This document shows positions 28,101 to 38,840 of a stretch of 64,000 nucleotides of DNA, piece by piece (position 1 is the first letter of the stretch; each line of letters opens with the position of its first letter). The notes beneath the pieces were generated by a model. It ran no database searches, was not told the DNA's origin, and saw only the letters and a program-made list of their open reading frames with translations. Source of the stretch: Diploscapter coronatus (Eukaryota > Nematoda > Chromadorea > Rhabditida > Rhabditidae); the NCBI GenBank assembly GCA_964036155.1, contig OZ038423.1, positions 21,591,249-21,655,248 of the forward strand. Direction: 5' to 3'. A program made the translations under genes and the position numbers.

Positions 28101-31100
28101 TGTCTTCCGAAGAAATTTTCCAGAATTTGCTAAAAAAATAAAGTAAATCAAACACAATTTCAAAATTGTTATTGTTGCGTTCAAGGGAATTCTTGAATAG
28201 GAATTGGAGCAGTTTTGAAGGAGGGGAGACTGGAAGAGAAGCAGACTAGATTGCAACTGCAAATTGGGCGTGCATAATGCTATGAATGGGGCCCGTGATT
28301 CAGCTCGATTCGAGTCACAAACAGATCAATTTTAGCAGATATTTGAAAACTGCACAAAAATACTGCAAAATCCGAATCTTTCGAAGAATAAAAAATAAAC
28401 GAAAGGCAGCAAAGGAAGATACGAATAGATTTCCTTCTCAGCGACCTATTTCTAAAATTTGTTAGATAGCCGATTTTTAAAGTAAGAAAAAACACACGAA
28501 AGATATCATTTATCTCCCATGCGAAAATCAGTGTAGGCGTGACCTTCTCGGCTCTCATCTCTCCTGCACTCAACATGTGCAAAAAATCAGGAATGCAGCG
28601 CAGCAATAATCTTCCAAATGTTGCATTATCAGATTTGCATCTTGCAGATCTTCACAAATCCAATTGGCCTTGTAGAGATGCGCATAGAAAAGAACGACAA
28701 ACACAAAACGTTGCCTTTTTTGATAAGCGATGACGTAAAAGGACCGCTGTATGGAGACTCTGCCTAAGACACGACGCGCCGAGACTAAGCTGATCTCGAT
28801 TTGCCCAGGGGAATTGGATGCCCGAAATATGGCCTGATTCGGGAATAAGGCAAAAAGTCGTAGAATTGATGGAATACGAAGCAGAGAGTTGCACCAGCGA
28901 GAGAAGAGCAAACAGATTTCGGAGCATAATTGATGGCGAAATATCACGTCAAATCAAATGTCGAGAACTTGCAAGGCAAAATCGTTTTTGTTTTGAAAAT
29001 TAGATAGGAAAAGCTTCTACAGATGATCAAACAATAGAAATTTCATGCTGTAAAAACAGTGAAATCGATTTTAAAAAATCTGGTTTAAAAATAGAAGAAA
29101 AAGTTAGATAGAAAATAATAAAAATGCCTGAAGATTGGGAATGAACAGCTAAAAATGAACGAATCGTTCGATCCAAAGTGATGGTGTTCAAAAATGTGCT
29201 TGGCTGGAGAAATAAGGGGTGGGGGATTTGCGATCCTCTAGCAGACCGATCGAGGCCTGGGTCGAGAGCAGCGACAAGCAGACAGATGATTAGCTGATGA
29301 GGGAGAACTGACAAGTGAGGGAGCAGAGCGTGGAAGGCCGAAAAACTGTCGAGCAGATAGAGACAAGAGATTGTTCGATGATTGAAACTGGCCAGTAACG
29401 GTTGCTGAGTTCAAGTGCGCATTATATTGAAAAGTGTAGGTGTAAAGTGGGAATTGGAAAACTGTAAATTTGTCATTGCAGTTGAATGTTTGTTTGTAAA
29501 TATTTCACAAGTTCGACGTGTTGTGAAATTTGATGATAAGTAAATGATTACGGTAGCCTTGTCATTGAATTCTCAGTTTCCCTTTTTATATGGTTTTTGT
29601 CGACAAATAGGGATAAAAACGAAGCAATGTCGAAAAAATGAATATTTAGGTAGCATGGTGGATAAATAAATAAATAAAATTTGTGAAAGTATCGCAGCTC
29701 ATTATTCATGTTACCAGAGTATTTCGACATTAATTATGTTGTATTTATCATTCTCATGTCAAACTTTCATGTCCTGCCTTCCTTACTTTATATTTTCAGA
29801 AAGCAATCGGACTAACCTTTGATTTTCTTCTGCAATTTCTTGGCCTCTGCCTCTTCCTTCTCCATTTTACTGGCCAGTCCATAAAGCATCGATCGAAGTC
29901 CCGGTTCATTTGAAGTCTTCATGCTTTGCGCCTTCCGTTGCTGAAACAACATCATAGATTGAATTTCGTTTTTTTTAAGAAACATGAACAGACCATCAAA
30001 AACAAAGTAGCATGTATATTGTAAGAAACAGTTCATCCATACATCTTCGTCAATAAAAACGAATATGCTTCATCCAACTAGATAACACACAGACATTACT
30101 CTGACAGATACACATTTTAACAATTTTGACTGCTAACATACACAAGAAGGTCTCAAACATCAGGAAGTTCAGCTCATTAAAACTGATTTTCCAACAACAT
30201 TATTCAGAAAATTTGACATTTATCTCTAAAAACGAATCACGCAACCGCAATCAACACCTAATGACCTTTTCTTTTTCTCTGCTAGGCGATTTGCTCCTTT
30301 CTCTGGAGTCTCTATTAAACCATCGCAAAATGTTCTCCATCGATTTTAATTTGCGTACCTGTCATTTTGATTGTAGAAGTATAAAGTCCAAATAAGAACC
30401 AACCCGTGTGATTCCTTCAGGAGCTAAATCAGACCCCGTAGTGCTCTCATATGCAGAAGAGGCTCGACCGCGTTTGATCGATGAATTGTTCGGTCCTCCA
30501 CGATTCCATTCTGTTCGGGACAACTAAATGGTCAACAATCATTGTCTTTTGAAAAAGGGATGGTTCGAAAATTGATTTCCAAAAAGACACACGTCTTAAA
30601 GCAATCATTTCGCTTTTTCATCACTTCAGGAAGGCGTGCATTTTCATACAGTGAAACTTAGAATAAGTACTAGAGGATAGTTTACGGGCGAGCTGACTGA
30701 TGTAGGAATTAACGAATACTTCCTGCAGCAGCACACAAACCACTTTACATGATCGTGGTTTCGAGATTTTCTTTTCAGAAATCATATTTTTGCGAGAGAA
30801 AAACGTGTTCACACTAAATATTTCGGCTGATCATTTTTTTATATTTTCAAAAATCGAAAAATTGCTTGCATGATGCTGTGTTTCGTGAGTGATCGTCTGA
30901 TTTGGCGACAACTCTTCGCCTTCCGAATTAGCCACGTGGATCTCGATGGGGTTCATGCTGATCAAACTGTCAGTAAACTTCAGATTAGGACTGTCGATAT
31001 CTGGAGGGGGTTCCGATGAGACGCGGCCCACTGAAAATTACACAATCAGAAATAATTTTTAAGAAAAAAAACTATTAGTCATCGTCACAATTTTGCAATT

Positions 31101-34100
31101 ACCAATACCGTTTTTTGAGAAAGAGCCACTGCAAAACTGCGAAGTTCACAGAAATGATGGCGATAAATAATAGGCTTTAGAAATTAAATGGAAAAAGCGA
31201 CAATTTTCGCTACAAGACGTAAGAGAAAAACAGCTCAAATTCAAGTCATGTCAGAAATGGATGATCGTCAAATATAATTCCGCGTAACCAAGAAACATCA
31301 AGATGAAGAAAGAAAGAAAACGAATGAATTTGACGAATCCGAGAAGAATGAACGCTTTCAAGCAAAACAGAGGATACGGATCGAACCAGTGCAACTAAAA
31401 CAAAAAATATAGGTCGCGCAGAGCTGAAAGAGAAGTCAGGAGTCCGGGCAGAGATGCAGAAAACTGTAAAAGATCCACGACTTCACGCAGCCACACAGCA
31501 CTCAAGTGCTCGATAAATATGCAGAAGAGCGAATTGCGCAGCAAAAACTCAAATTAAACGATAAATCATGGCTAAATTATGAAAATGGCGATAGAAAACG
31601 AACACTTTTGAAAGGAAAAATTAGCAGGAAAAGCGATTTTGTAAATGTCAAAACGGGAATGATGTATCATATAAAATAGTGGAAAATTAATTTCAGTTTC
31701 GATAGTTACGTCGAAAGTAGGGAAAAGATATCGGAACAGCATGGTCTTGAAGGCGAAGATAAAGCAACTCACATGGAAAAATGAGATTATCGTCATAAAT
31801 TTCGAGCTAAGCACGAAAAGTGGGTGTAACTGTGCGATAGCCTAGAATTACTCACCCAAGCAAAGAAGAAGATACTTGACATGATTACGTTAAAAAATGC
31901 AGTACAGTCTGCAGGATGTAAAAAGAATTTAGACTACAACGGAGAGATCGACATTAGTTTGACTCAAGATGCAAAATGCTTGAAGAAATAGCGCTTTAAA
32001 AGTTATGAAGATGTAGTGAATCACAGGTGAAGTTCATGAAACGATGAACAGAATAAAATGATTTGATAGTAGCAGGCAGAAAATTCAGTGAACTCACTAA
32101 AAAGTAAACGTCAGCAAAAAAATTAGTTAAAAATCAGGAAAAATGATAGAGCGACCATCTGAGGAATGAATGAGAATGAAGATGAAGAAAGACGAAAACA
32201 AACACAAATAATGAAAATCATCATAAAAATTTCGAAAGTTTTATTATTATTACTATATTTATATAATATAGTATTAATAAGCAATTCGTAAATAATGAAG
32301 AAATTGAGACACAATTTAACACAAAACCATTATGCATATTGATATTTGTTCCTTTGAAGTATTCAATTTTTCCGAATCTATATACCAAAATGCCATATAA
32401 ATTGATTGAGTTCCGTCTACAAAGCATAGAATCTGAATCAAAATGCGACACCTCTTCACATTTATTCTTCTTCTAACCACTACAGTGATGGTAATTTTTA
32501 TAATAGATAATTTTCGTGGTCGGTTATAAATGTTCTAGAATAGGGTCAGTAGTAGCTTCAAAATTTAGACAATAGGTCATCCATGTACAGCTCGTCCCTG
32601 TCCGCCTGGTCGGAAATACTGCGTATCTTTACAACATTGCATGCCCCGTGCTCAATTCTGCCCTAGCTCTGCAATAACTGAAGGAGGATATTCGAAGAAA
32701 GTCGAATATTATTCGGTGTGATTTTTAATTTTGAAAATAAAAATCGCTAACCTAAATTTTTATAGTTAATTTTCGGCTCGTAGAAAAAGACACCGGGACA
32801 CCGGTTAGAAAAAGACACCGGCTTTTTTCTTTTCTTCTCTTGCTTTCTCATACTATTTCTTAGAAAACCCGGTGTCTTTTTCTAACCGGTGTCCCGGTGT
32901 CCCGGTGTCTTTTTCTACGAGCCTAATTTTCGTTTGAAAAAAAAAGGATTTCTCAATTAATAAAGCTAGTTTTAGGGCAATAATGTAGCTGGAAAATTTG
33001 TCCGAAAGAATATAACCCTATAGATCCATGATGCAAGATGAACCTTTGTTTATTAGAGACGGTGAAATATGCCCGTTACGATGCAAAATCGAGATAATTT
33101 AAAGTAAATAATGAAATGCTCAATTACTATGCTAATAGATACATGTTTAATAACATTTTTTTTGTAATTCACTAAAATATTGAAAAATGAAAGAGCATGT
33201 TGAAAAGCGGACTATTTAAAATACAAATGCCAAAACTTCAGTAGCAGATCTTGGCATCATTATAAAAAATAAAGAGTTTCGCAAGCTTGTTTTTTTTTGA
33301 AAGCGTTGAAGCAGTACTTGAAAAGTCAAAGGTAAATATCTCCACTTGAGAATGAAAGGAAGAACTGCATCAACTGTAAGCACGGTACATGAAAACAACG
33401 ATAGAAGATTATTTACAGAAAATAATACCTTTAGAAAAATGATTACCCTATCAAGATTTTCGCAATAGTTCGTAAAAATCAATGATAGTGATTTTGAGCC
33501 GAATTTTATCACTGAAGATCAAGCTTTGCGGACTCAAATCTAGAATTGAAAATGCCTTGACAACGATTTCCGAACATGTATGGAAAGAAGATTAAAAAAT
33601 AAGCAAATTCGAAATCAGTATGGATAAATTGAGCAATTCTGAACGGGCTGAAGTTTAGAGAGCCAAACCCGGAAAAAGTAAAAGTGGATGACTTGAAAAA
33701 CGCATGAAAACGAATGAGAAACATATGCGGGCAAAGGCACAAATGACTGGGAAAGTCTGAAGTCGAGGCGCAGAAACAGATAGGCAGGTCAAAGAATGGA
33801 GATTGCAGAATGGGAGAATGAGTCAATGTTAAAATTAGTTCGTACGAAGAATAAATTAGCAAAAAATCGCGATACAAATAAAAAATGAAATAATTAGAAA
33901 TAAGGTCTAGTAGAAAAGTGCGCATGGTTGCAGAGATTCGATTGAAAGAAAGGAAGAGTCAAAAAATTGAAAGAGAAGCGCAGAAAATAAGATAAAGTTG
34001 ATCGAGAGAATTACGATAAGACAAATGATGGGGGATAAGGAATCATGATAACTGTACTGAAAAATAGAGAAAACTCGGATAAATATCGAAAAAATGGCCA

Positions 34101-36802
34101 AACAAAAAACCTACAGAGTAATTTTTTCAGATAGACTATATCGGCAAATCACGAGATGAAAAGGAAAACAGACCGGAAGAGGGGAGAGGAAGGGAAGAAA
34201 GAAAAACAGGGCAGATGCGCTGAGGGTTGCAAGCAGATAACTGGGATTCGATCCGTTCACAAACATTGCAAATTGGCAGTGAAAATACCGGGATGAAATA
34301 ACAAATCGATCACATGAAAATATATTGATCAGAGAAATTACGATCGCGAAAATATAGTTCCTCGAATTGCATGGATCATGAAATAATTACGAGAGAAATA
34401 GTCTATGAGGCATGATCAATATGAAAATGTAATTGGATGTTTGGTTATTAGCGCGAAATAATAGAGAGGTGAATTTAGACTGAATAGAATAGCGAATATA
34501 AGCGATAATCGATTTCAGCGAAGACCATCATGGACGCTAGGCCTGACATTTTTACATTCTGTGAAGTAAGATGAGGTAAGAAGTGCTCGAAAAACTGCAA
34601 CTTTGTTGCAGCGTTCGGGGTCCGATCTATCAATCAGAATGATGATTTTCTGGTCGCGCCCACTTTGACCTGCTCGACTCGAATAGAACAAGCATCACAT
34701 AAAAATAATGAAGAAAAGCGAATGATGCGAAGAGAATGTAATTTCAAGATAAAATACAAAATAATAAAGTGCACATAAAAATTTTTAAAATAATAATAAA
34801 TTTAAAATAACTTACGCATATCGAATTGTGAAGGAGATGGAGTTAGCAAATCTTGTTCTCGAAATATGGGCTGAGAATGGGTTTCTGAAAAAATGTATGA
34901 AGTCCAGAGCAAATTTAGATCAATTAATTTCTGAGCCTATAATCTGAACCCATCAAGCTTTGGGGAATTGGATTTGATCGCATAAAGATATGATTGAATG
35001 AGAACTTATGAGTTTAAATTTCACACTCTAGATATTGATGACTAAATGCGAAGTTTCGGAGATTTTGAGATTTTCTCTGAAAGTTGAATTATGATATCTT
35101 AGTTCAAAATAGTACTCGTATTAAAATTTTCGTAATCTCATTACTCACTCTTGCAAGTATTTTTTTCATATTATTCAAGAAAACGGGCTCTATTATTACC
35201 TCATCAATGTTATCACTATTAGATAGATAGAACATGATGAGATTTTACATTAATTTCTTCAGTGATAATTAATTTTGTCATCAACTTACTATGCATATGA
35301 TAAGTCCTGAGATGATCCATATCAGCTGATATTTGGTTGATAGAAGACTATCGACGATGAATTAGCTTCGAGGGCTAGAGGGAAGGGGAAGGAGGGGAAG
35401 AAGAGGAGGAGGGTGTGAGGTGGCAGGTAGCCGAGTGGAAAGATGAGCTGCCCAAGAATGAGTAGTTCAGTTCGAAATTGAAGGGATCGATTTGCCTGAA
35501 ATGAAGTAGGCGATGTATGTGACAAATGCTAGGTAACAAAGCGACAATTGACAGAGCAATAGAGCAACTAAGTGACAATGACAATGACACGAACGCCCGA
35601 TGAAATAGTTCGAAAGCAAAGATCAAGTTTGAAATTGAAAGCATAATCGATAAAATAGAAAAAATAGCAATAAAACATGCCTAGAAATCGAATTAAATTG
35701 TTTATAACAGAAAGTTTTAGGAAAGAAACCTAATATCGAAAGATTCATTTAGTTAGGCCATGAACATTTCTTTATAGCAGGAAAAGGTGGGCTTCATTGA
35801 GAACATGGAATTTCAAAAATCAAAAGTGTAATGATGGATGAATAATTTTGAGTTTAGAAACTAATGAAATAATCTTGAAACATTCCACTCTAAAATTGAA
35901 TTTTTTGAATTGTAAAAGTATAGCTTTCAGAAGGGTCATTTTGGAGATTTTAGTATAAAAACTAGAAATTCTCACGGGTATGAATATCCAAAAATCCAAG
36001 GTCAAATTGAATGCAGAAGCAGCTCAAAACAGATCAATTATCCTCTTATCAAATAGAAAATGAAGGAAAGAGGAAGAAGCTTGAAATGCAGGTAATTTGA
36101 AGATGAAACAAAGAATGAGCGAAGAGAAAAAAGACTAGTCTGAGGAATAGAGAATAGAAAGAAGAAGAAAAATATATCTGGTCCAGATCAATTTAGAAGA
36201 TCAGCTCATTTGTTATGGAGGTCAGCAAAAATCAGATCTGACAGACTTGAGAGGGGGATAATTGTGAGGTCAAACATCGATTTTTCGACAGAAAAACAAA
36301 ATTAAAAGATATCGAAAAGTGCACAATTTCATAGAACATTACGTCATTGCCTGAAAATTCAGGGAAGAATCATAACCTTTGAAAGTGAAGTTGTAACATA
36401 CTATCTGAAAGATTCGAATTGATAAAGTTATATGAGACTCACGTCACTCATTCAGATAAATTAGAAAGTTAAATTCAAATTCTGGCATACCTTTAAAGTT
36501 GATGCCTGGCAAAGATTTAATTTAAATAAAAAGACATGAAAAAGTATTTAAAAATTCAGGATAAGTACATGAATGTCAAAGTCTTTACCTACATGAACAG
36601 ATATCGAAGTCTCCAGATCTGCTCGTTCCGTTAACAACCTGTCAGATTTTTGACCGCCTCTTATTTTTAACTGATGGTTACCTGAAAAGTTATGACATGC
36701 CGAGTTTTGCAGTAACGTCCTCCGTTCTTGTTCGGCTTTCCTAGTATTCCTGCTTGATCTAGTGATACAGGGCGAATTTCTCGAGTTTAGCTTATGAACA
36801 AA
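4109..36802 (-). CDS. Tandem-domain tyrosine pseudophosphatase, N-terminus not found
   Basis: Exons (transcript order): 36802-36589, 34884-34816, 31030-30870, 30523-30404, 29940-29817, 22557-22246, 19958-19843, 19621-19544, 19219-19130, 17644-17507, 17200-17111, 17062-16984, 16866-16755, 12843-12672, 12399-12246, 10477-10410, 10361-10224, 7691-7572, 7382-6954, 5696-5562, 5225-5142, 4890-4757, 4724-4574, 4390-4109. They sum to 3570 nt with every phase matching (1189 residues visible). The N-terminal third is polar with a short coiled-coil-like stretch (EKEEAEAKKLQKKIK). D1 has LPYDYNRVILP, YINASYV, EFWRMVWELG and the loop HCSNGGGRSG (Cys and Arg of CX5R kept), but its WPD loop reads FTEWELDSFP, so the general acid is lost. 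D2 has YINAVDGFT, a loop VRMWPIENKVP and a signature region SNGVSRVG without the catalytic Cys. DALAEAVLCN between the domains resembles receptor PTPs of the gamma/zeta class, yet no membrane segment is visible. The ATG exon must lie above 36802. A scaffold or substrate-binding role is inference. Confidence 0.88.
7970..10206. repeat. Large foldback element with perfect inner arms
   Basis: An inverted repeat of about 2.2 kb in the intron between pseudophosphatase exons 10361-10224 and 7691-7572. Inner arms 8235-8898 and 9383-10046 are exact reverse complements in every stretch I compared (paired positions sum to 18281), about 664 bp, around a 484-bp loop. Outside 8235/10046 the arms diverge. 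The left arm has about 120 extra bp near 8041-8160 and the right arm a small insertion near 10090; the outermost match is around a GGTATACTCTC-like motif. No transposase frame is present. The 66-codon reading frames at 8316-8516 (-) and 9765-9965 (+) are mirror copies produced by the symmetry, not genes. Confidence 0.93.
15031..16455 (+). CDS. Secreted cysteine-rich protein, nested gene
   Basis: Exons: 15031-15127, 15172-15282, 15324-15401, 15722-15909, 15947-16062, 16160-16274, 16315-16455; phases match and total 846 nt (281 residues). It starts with a signal peptide (MTSIALQWSTLLIFCSLWPV), followed by an acidic linker (YEYEEGDEEGG) and a cysteine-rich domain: CLQKCNNRL, QCIDECGYSV, CRRRY, HLKCYSRAAPYLLRHC, CRPRCGGY, RCRQLLCDHACTGF, VCPYGEGE. 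Near the end are CQRLKCDNFQ and a basic tail. Cysteine spacing resembles the nematode chondroitin-proteoglycan-4-type extracellular domain, but I cannot confirm the family. The whole gene lies in the pseudophosphatase intron between its exons 16866-16755 and 12843-12672, on the opposite strand. The intron at 16275 starts with GC (CAG|GCATGT). The acceptor before 15722 (ttttaaag) is weak. Confidence 0.8.
20048..20195. mobile_element. Palindromic MITE, PIF/Harbinger-like
   Basis: A 148-bp near-palindrome with ends GGGCGCGTACAGAGTCGGCT and its complement, an inner pair agacgaaaag/cttttcgtct, and a TTA direct repeat on each side. A 3-bp TTA/TWA target duplication and GGG-initial termini fit PIF/Harbinger MITEs. 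It lies in the pseudophosphatase intron between exons 22246 and 19958 and has no coding capacity. Confidence 0.8.
25698..26088 (-). CDS. Alternative first coding exon of the pseudophosphatase gene
   Basis: ATG at 26088 opens a 391-nt exon (MERLERHNSQPCSSS... to SVSDYIIG) ending at a good donor, GTGAGT, in phase 1. That is the phase needed to join the exon starting at 22557 and the same phase as the exon ending at 29817. It cannot be an internal exon: the acceptor just upstream (aaattcag, about 26114) is followed at once by an in-frame TAA in this frame, and the other two frames close. It is best read as the first exon of a short isoform (1090 residues), probably trans-spliced at that acceptor, while the long isoform skips it. 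The product is basic, Ser/Thr-rich and probably disordered, with KKRGR and KQIREKR clusters. Confidence 0.7.
26208..26568. repeat. Degraded foldback repeat
   Basis: Two imperfect inverted arms. The left arm has GTCAAAATCCATAAAATAGG near 26292 and the right arm has CCTATTTTACGGATTTTGAC near 26457. Outer parts GATGAAACTCTC (near 26240) and GAGAGTTTCATT (near 26517) also pair. Arms of roughly 75-110 bp surround a spacer of about 130 bp. It lies just upstream, in transcript sense, of the alternative first exon starting at 26088, so it may sit in or near that promoter. Confidence 0.65.
32775..32923. mobile_element. Palindromic MITE with 8-bp target duplication, hAT-like
   Basis: A 149-bp palindrome with ends GGCTCGTAGAAAAAGACACC, flanked by an exact 8-bp direct repeat TAATTTTC (32767-32774 and 32924-32931). 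The motif GACACCGG recurs inside each arm. An 8-bp duplication is the hallmark of hAT-family insertion. It lies in the pseudophosphatase intron between exons 34816 and 31030. Arms are almost unchanged, so the insertion looks recent. Confidence 0.85.
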
Positions 36803-38840
36803 CTGAGATAATGAAATTATTAGTCTTTTAATAAAATGGAATATCTGTATCTCTTATTTAAAGTGGATTTATTTGCCAAGTTTTACATCCCATATCAAAT
36901 TAGATTCTGAAAATCTCAGGTTTATAGGTAAATCTTTTTTTTTAATTTGAAGAGCTGATAAATTTCACTCAGTCATGTCTATTCGAGTATTTCTTCGCGG
37001 TACGCATATTTTGAGAGGAAAGAGGACGTGACTTGCCTTTGTTAATGAACATGACTGAGTGAACTCGGCTAAATTGATGTCGATCGCTAATCAGTTTTTA
37101 TCCTTCTTCATCCATTTATCCTGGCAGGAATAACTCATTTACGAGTCTGTTTGCATTTCGATCGTCGATTGTTTTGCTTTTGCTAATGATGAAATGATGA
37201 ATCCATCGATTTCACACGTTATGTATAAAGTAAGAAAAGAGAAGAGAGGAAAAGAAGCAGAAAGGGACGCTCTCGGAGGAACTGATGAAATTGACAACTG
37301 TTCTGAAGGTGAAGAAAGAAGCTGAAGGTCGAAGGTGAGGGAGGAAGGGCTAGAGAATATGAAGACTTGAGAGAAAGTAAGAAAAAAATCATGAAGGTCT
37401 GCTTGAAAAGCATGTAAGGCAGAGAGATACTAAGATAAAAATTGTAGAAAAAATAAATTTATGAAGATAGTAAGTGGATCTGAGAGAAAATGAGAAAGGA
37501 AACGTGAAGATCAGCATAGAGAGCATGTACGAATGAGATGTCGAGTTGAAAATTTAAATTATGAGGAGGCTAGAGAAGAAAGAGATTGGGCGAAAAGGTG
37601 AGAAAAAGAAAATTATGAAGAATCAAAAAACTAGCAAAGTGTTGAGTGTATGAAGTTTTGTTCGGATAAGAAGGAAGAGACAGAACAATAATGATCGAAG
37701 ATGCAAAAGAAATCGAATGGTTTTGAAAGTTATTGAAAAATCACAAAATTGAATATTATGTCAATCAGAAAAAAACATGCTATTCTGTTTACTGATTTTT
37801 AGAGAAATCGATTTGATATGATTAGGCCTCACAAGCACATTTCTTATGGCTATTCTTACAGGGTAAAACCATACCTATGAACAGATGTTGGTGTAACTTA
37901 GGTGTTTTGATCATTAAAAAATTTGTTTTGAACGCATTTGTACCTGAAAGGTAGGCAAAATTAACTCAATTGGTGAACACGCATTTGCATACATTATTTT
38001 GGCTAGTTGAATCGCTCGAATTCACTCTTCATCACACCCCTTGTTCATTTAACGTGCGACTCTGTGCTGTTTTTTTTTTTTTTTTTTAAATGAAAAATGG
38101 TTTCTGCCCGCGGGCACTAAAATTATGGCCCATTGTTTCCCTGACACCTGCGCTATAAAGTTTCACATCATTTGTAAGCTGATTGTGATCGTTTGGGCAG
38201 TGTGCGCAAACTTGTAGCCGAAAACGGAAACTTTCATTACATTTTTGAAATTTCAACAACACAGCAATCTCTCGTTAACAGTGAACATTAAGAGTAAGTA
38301 TTGAAAGTGCAGAGGCAGGCTCAGAAACAAAACCCGTCGGCATCGCTCGATGCCGACAAGCAGTTTTTTGCTGAGTAACGAATAAACGACTTACTGCAAA
38401 ATTTCTCCTTGGCTTTTACTTTGAAGTATGATGTTGGCGGAAGATAACGAAGAAATATAAATCGACCATCATGCACAAAGTCTGTGTATCTGCTCCTTCA
38501 TCAACATTACTATCCCATTTTCTCACTGTTAGTGGGGAAATGCCGTGTCAATTTTGAATGAATAATAAAGTAGCATACATTGTGTTTGCGAGCCCTAGAT
38601 GTGATGTTCAATTTTGTTCAAATTATATAGTCTTCCATCACTGATAGTTGATAATTCTAATCACAAGATAAGCCAAATCACTTTTTGACTCGCTACATTC
38701 TAGTCTCTCTCTCTTCAATCCTTCTCTTTCATTCTCTTCATTTCCGCTGTCTCACTCTTTTAGGGTGCAAAGTACGCGGTGTTTACAGAGATGCATTTCC
38801 CATTTTTCTTTGAATTGTTGCTCGATTTTTCAGGCTCAGA
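36803..38840. other. Divergent upstream region with a 22-nt hairpin
   Basis: Lies between the 5'-most recognised pseudophosphatase exon (-) and the ech-4-type gene (+). The missing first exon(s) of the pseudophosphatase gene may be here, but no ATG with a phase-0 donor was convincing. A T-run lies near 38071-38089. At 38336-38357 GTCGGCATCG and CGATGCCGAC form a perfect 10-bp stem with a 2-nt loop; function unknown. Confidence 0.5.
38832..38833 (+). promoter_or_regulatory. Probable trans-splice acceptor
   Basis: The sequence ttttcag ends here, 7 nt before the ATG at 38841, with no upstream exon that fits. That is the usual arrangement for spliced-leader addition in nematodes. Confidence 0.5.

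Noticed and set aside
27676..28947. Several 60-125-codon frames on both strands
   Set aside because: They lie in a long, compositionally skewed intron with no domain or splice evidence.
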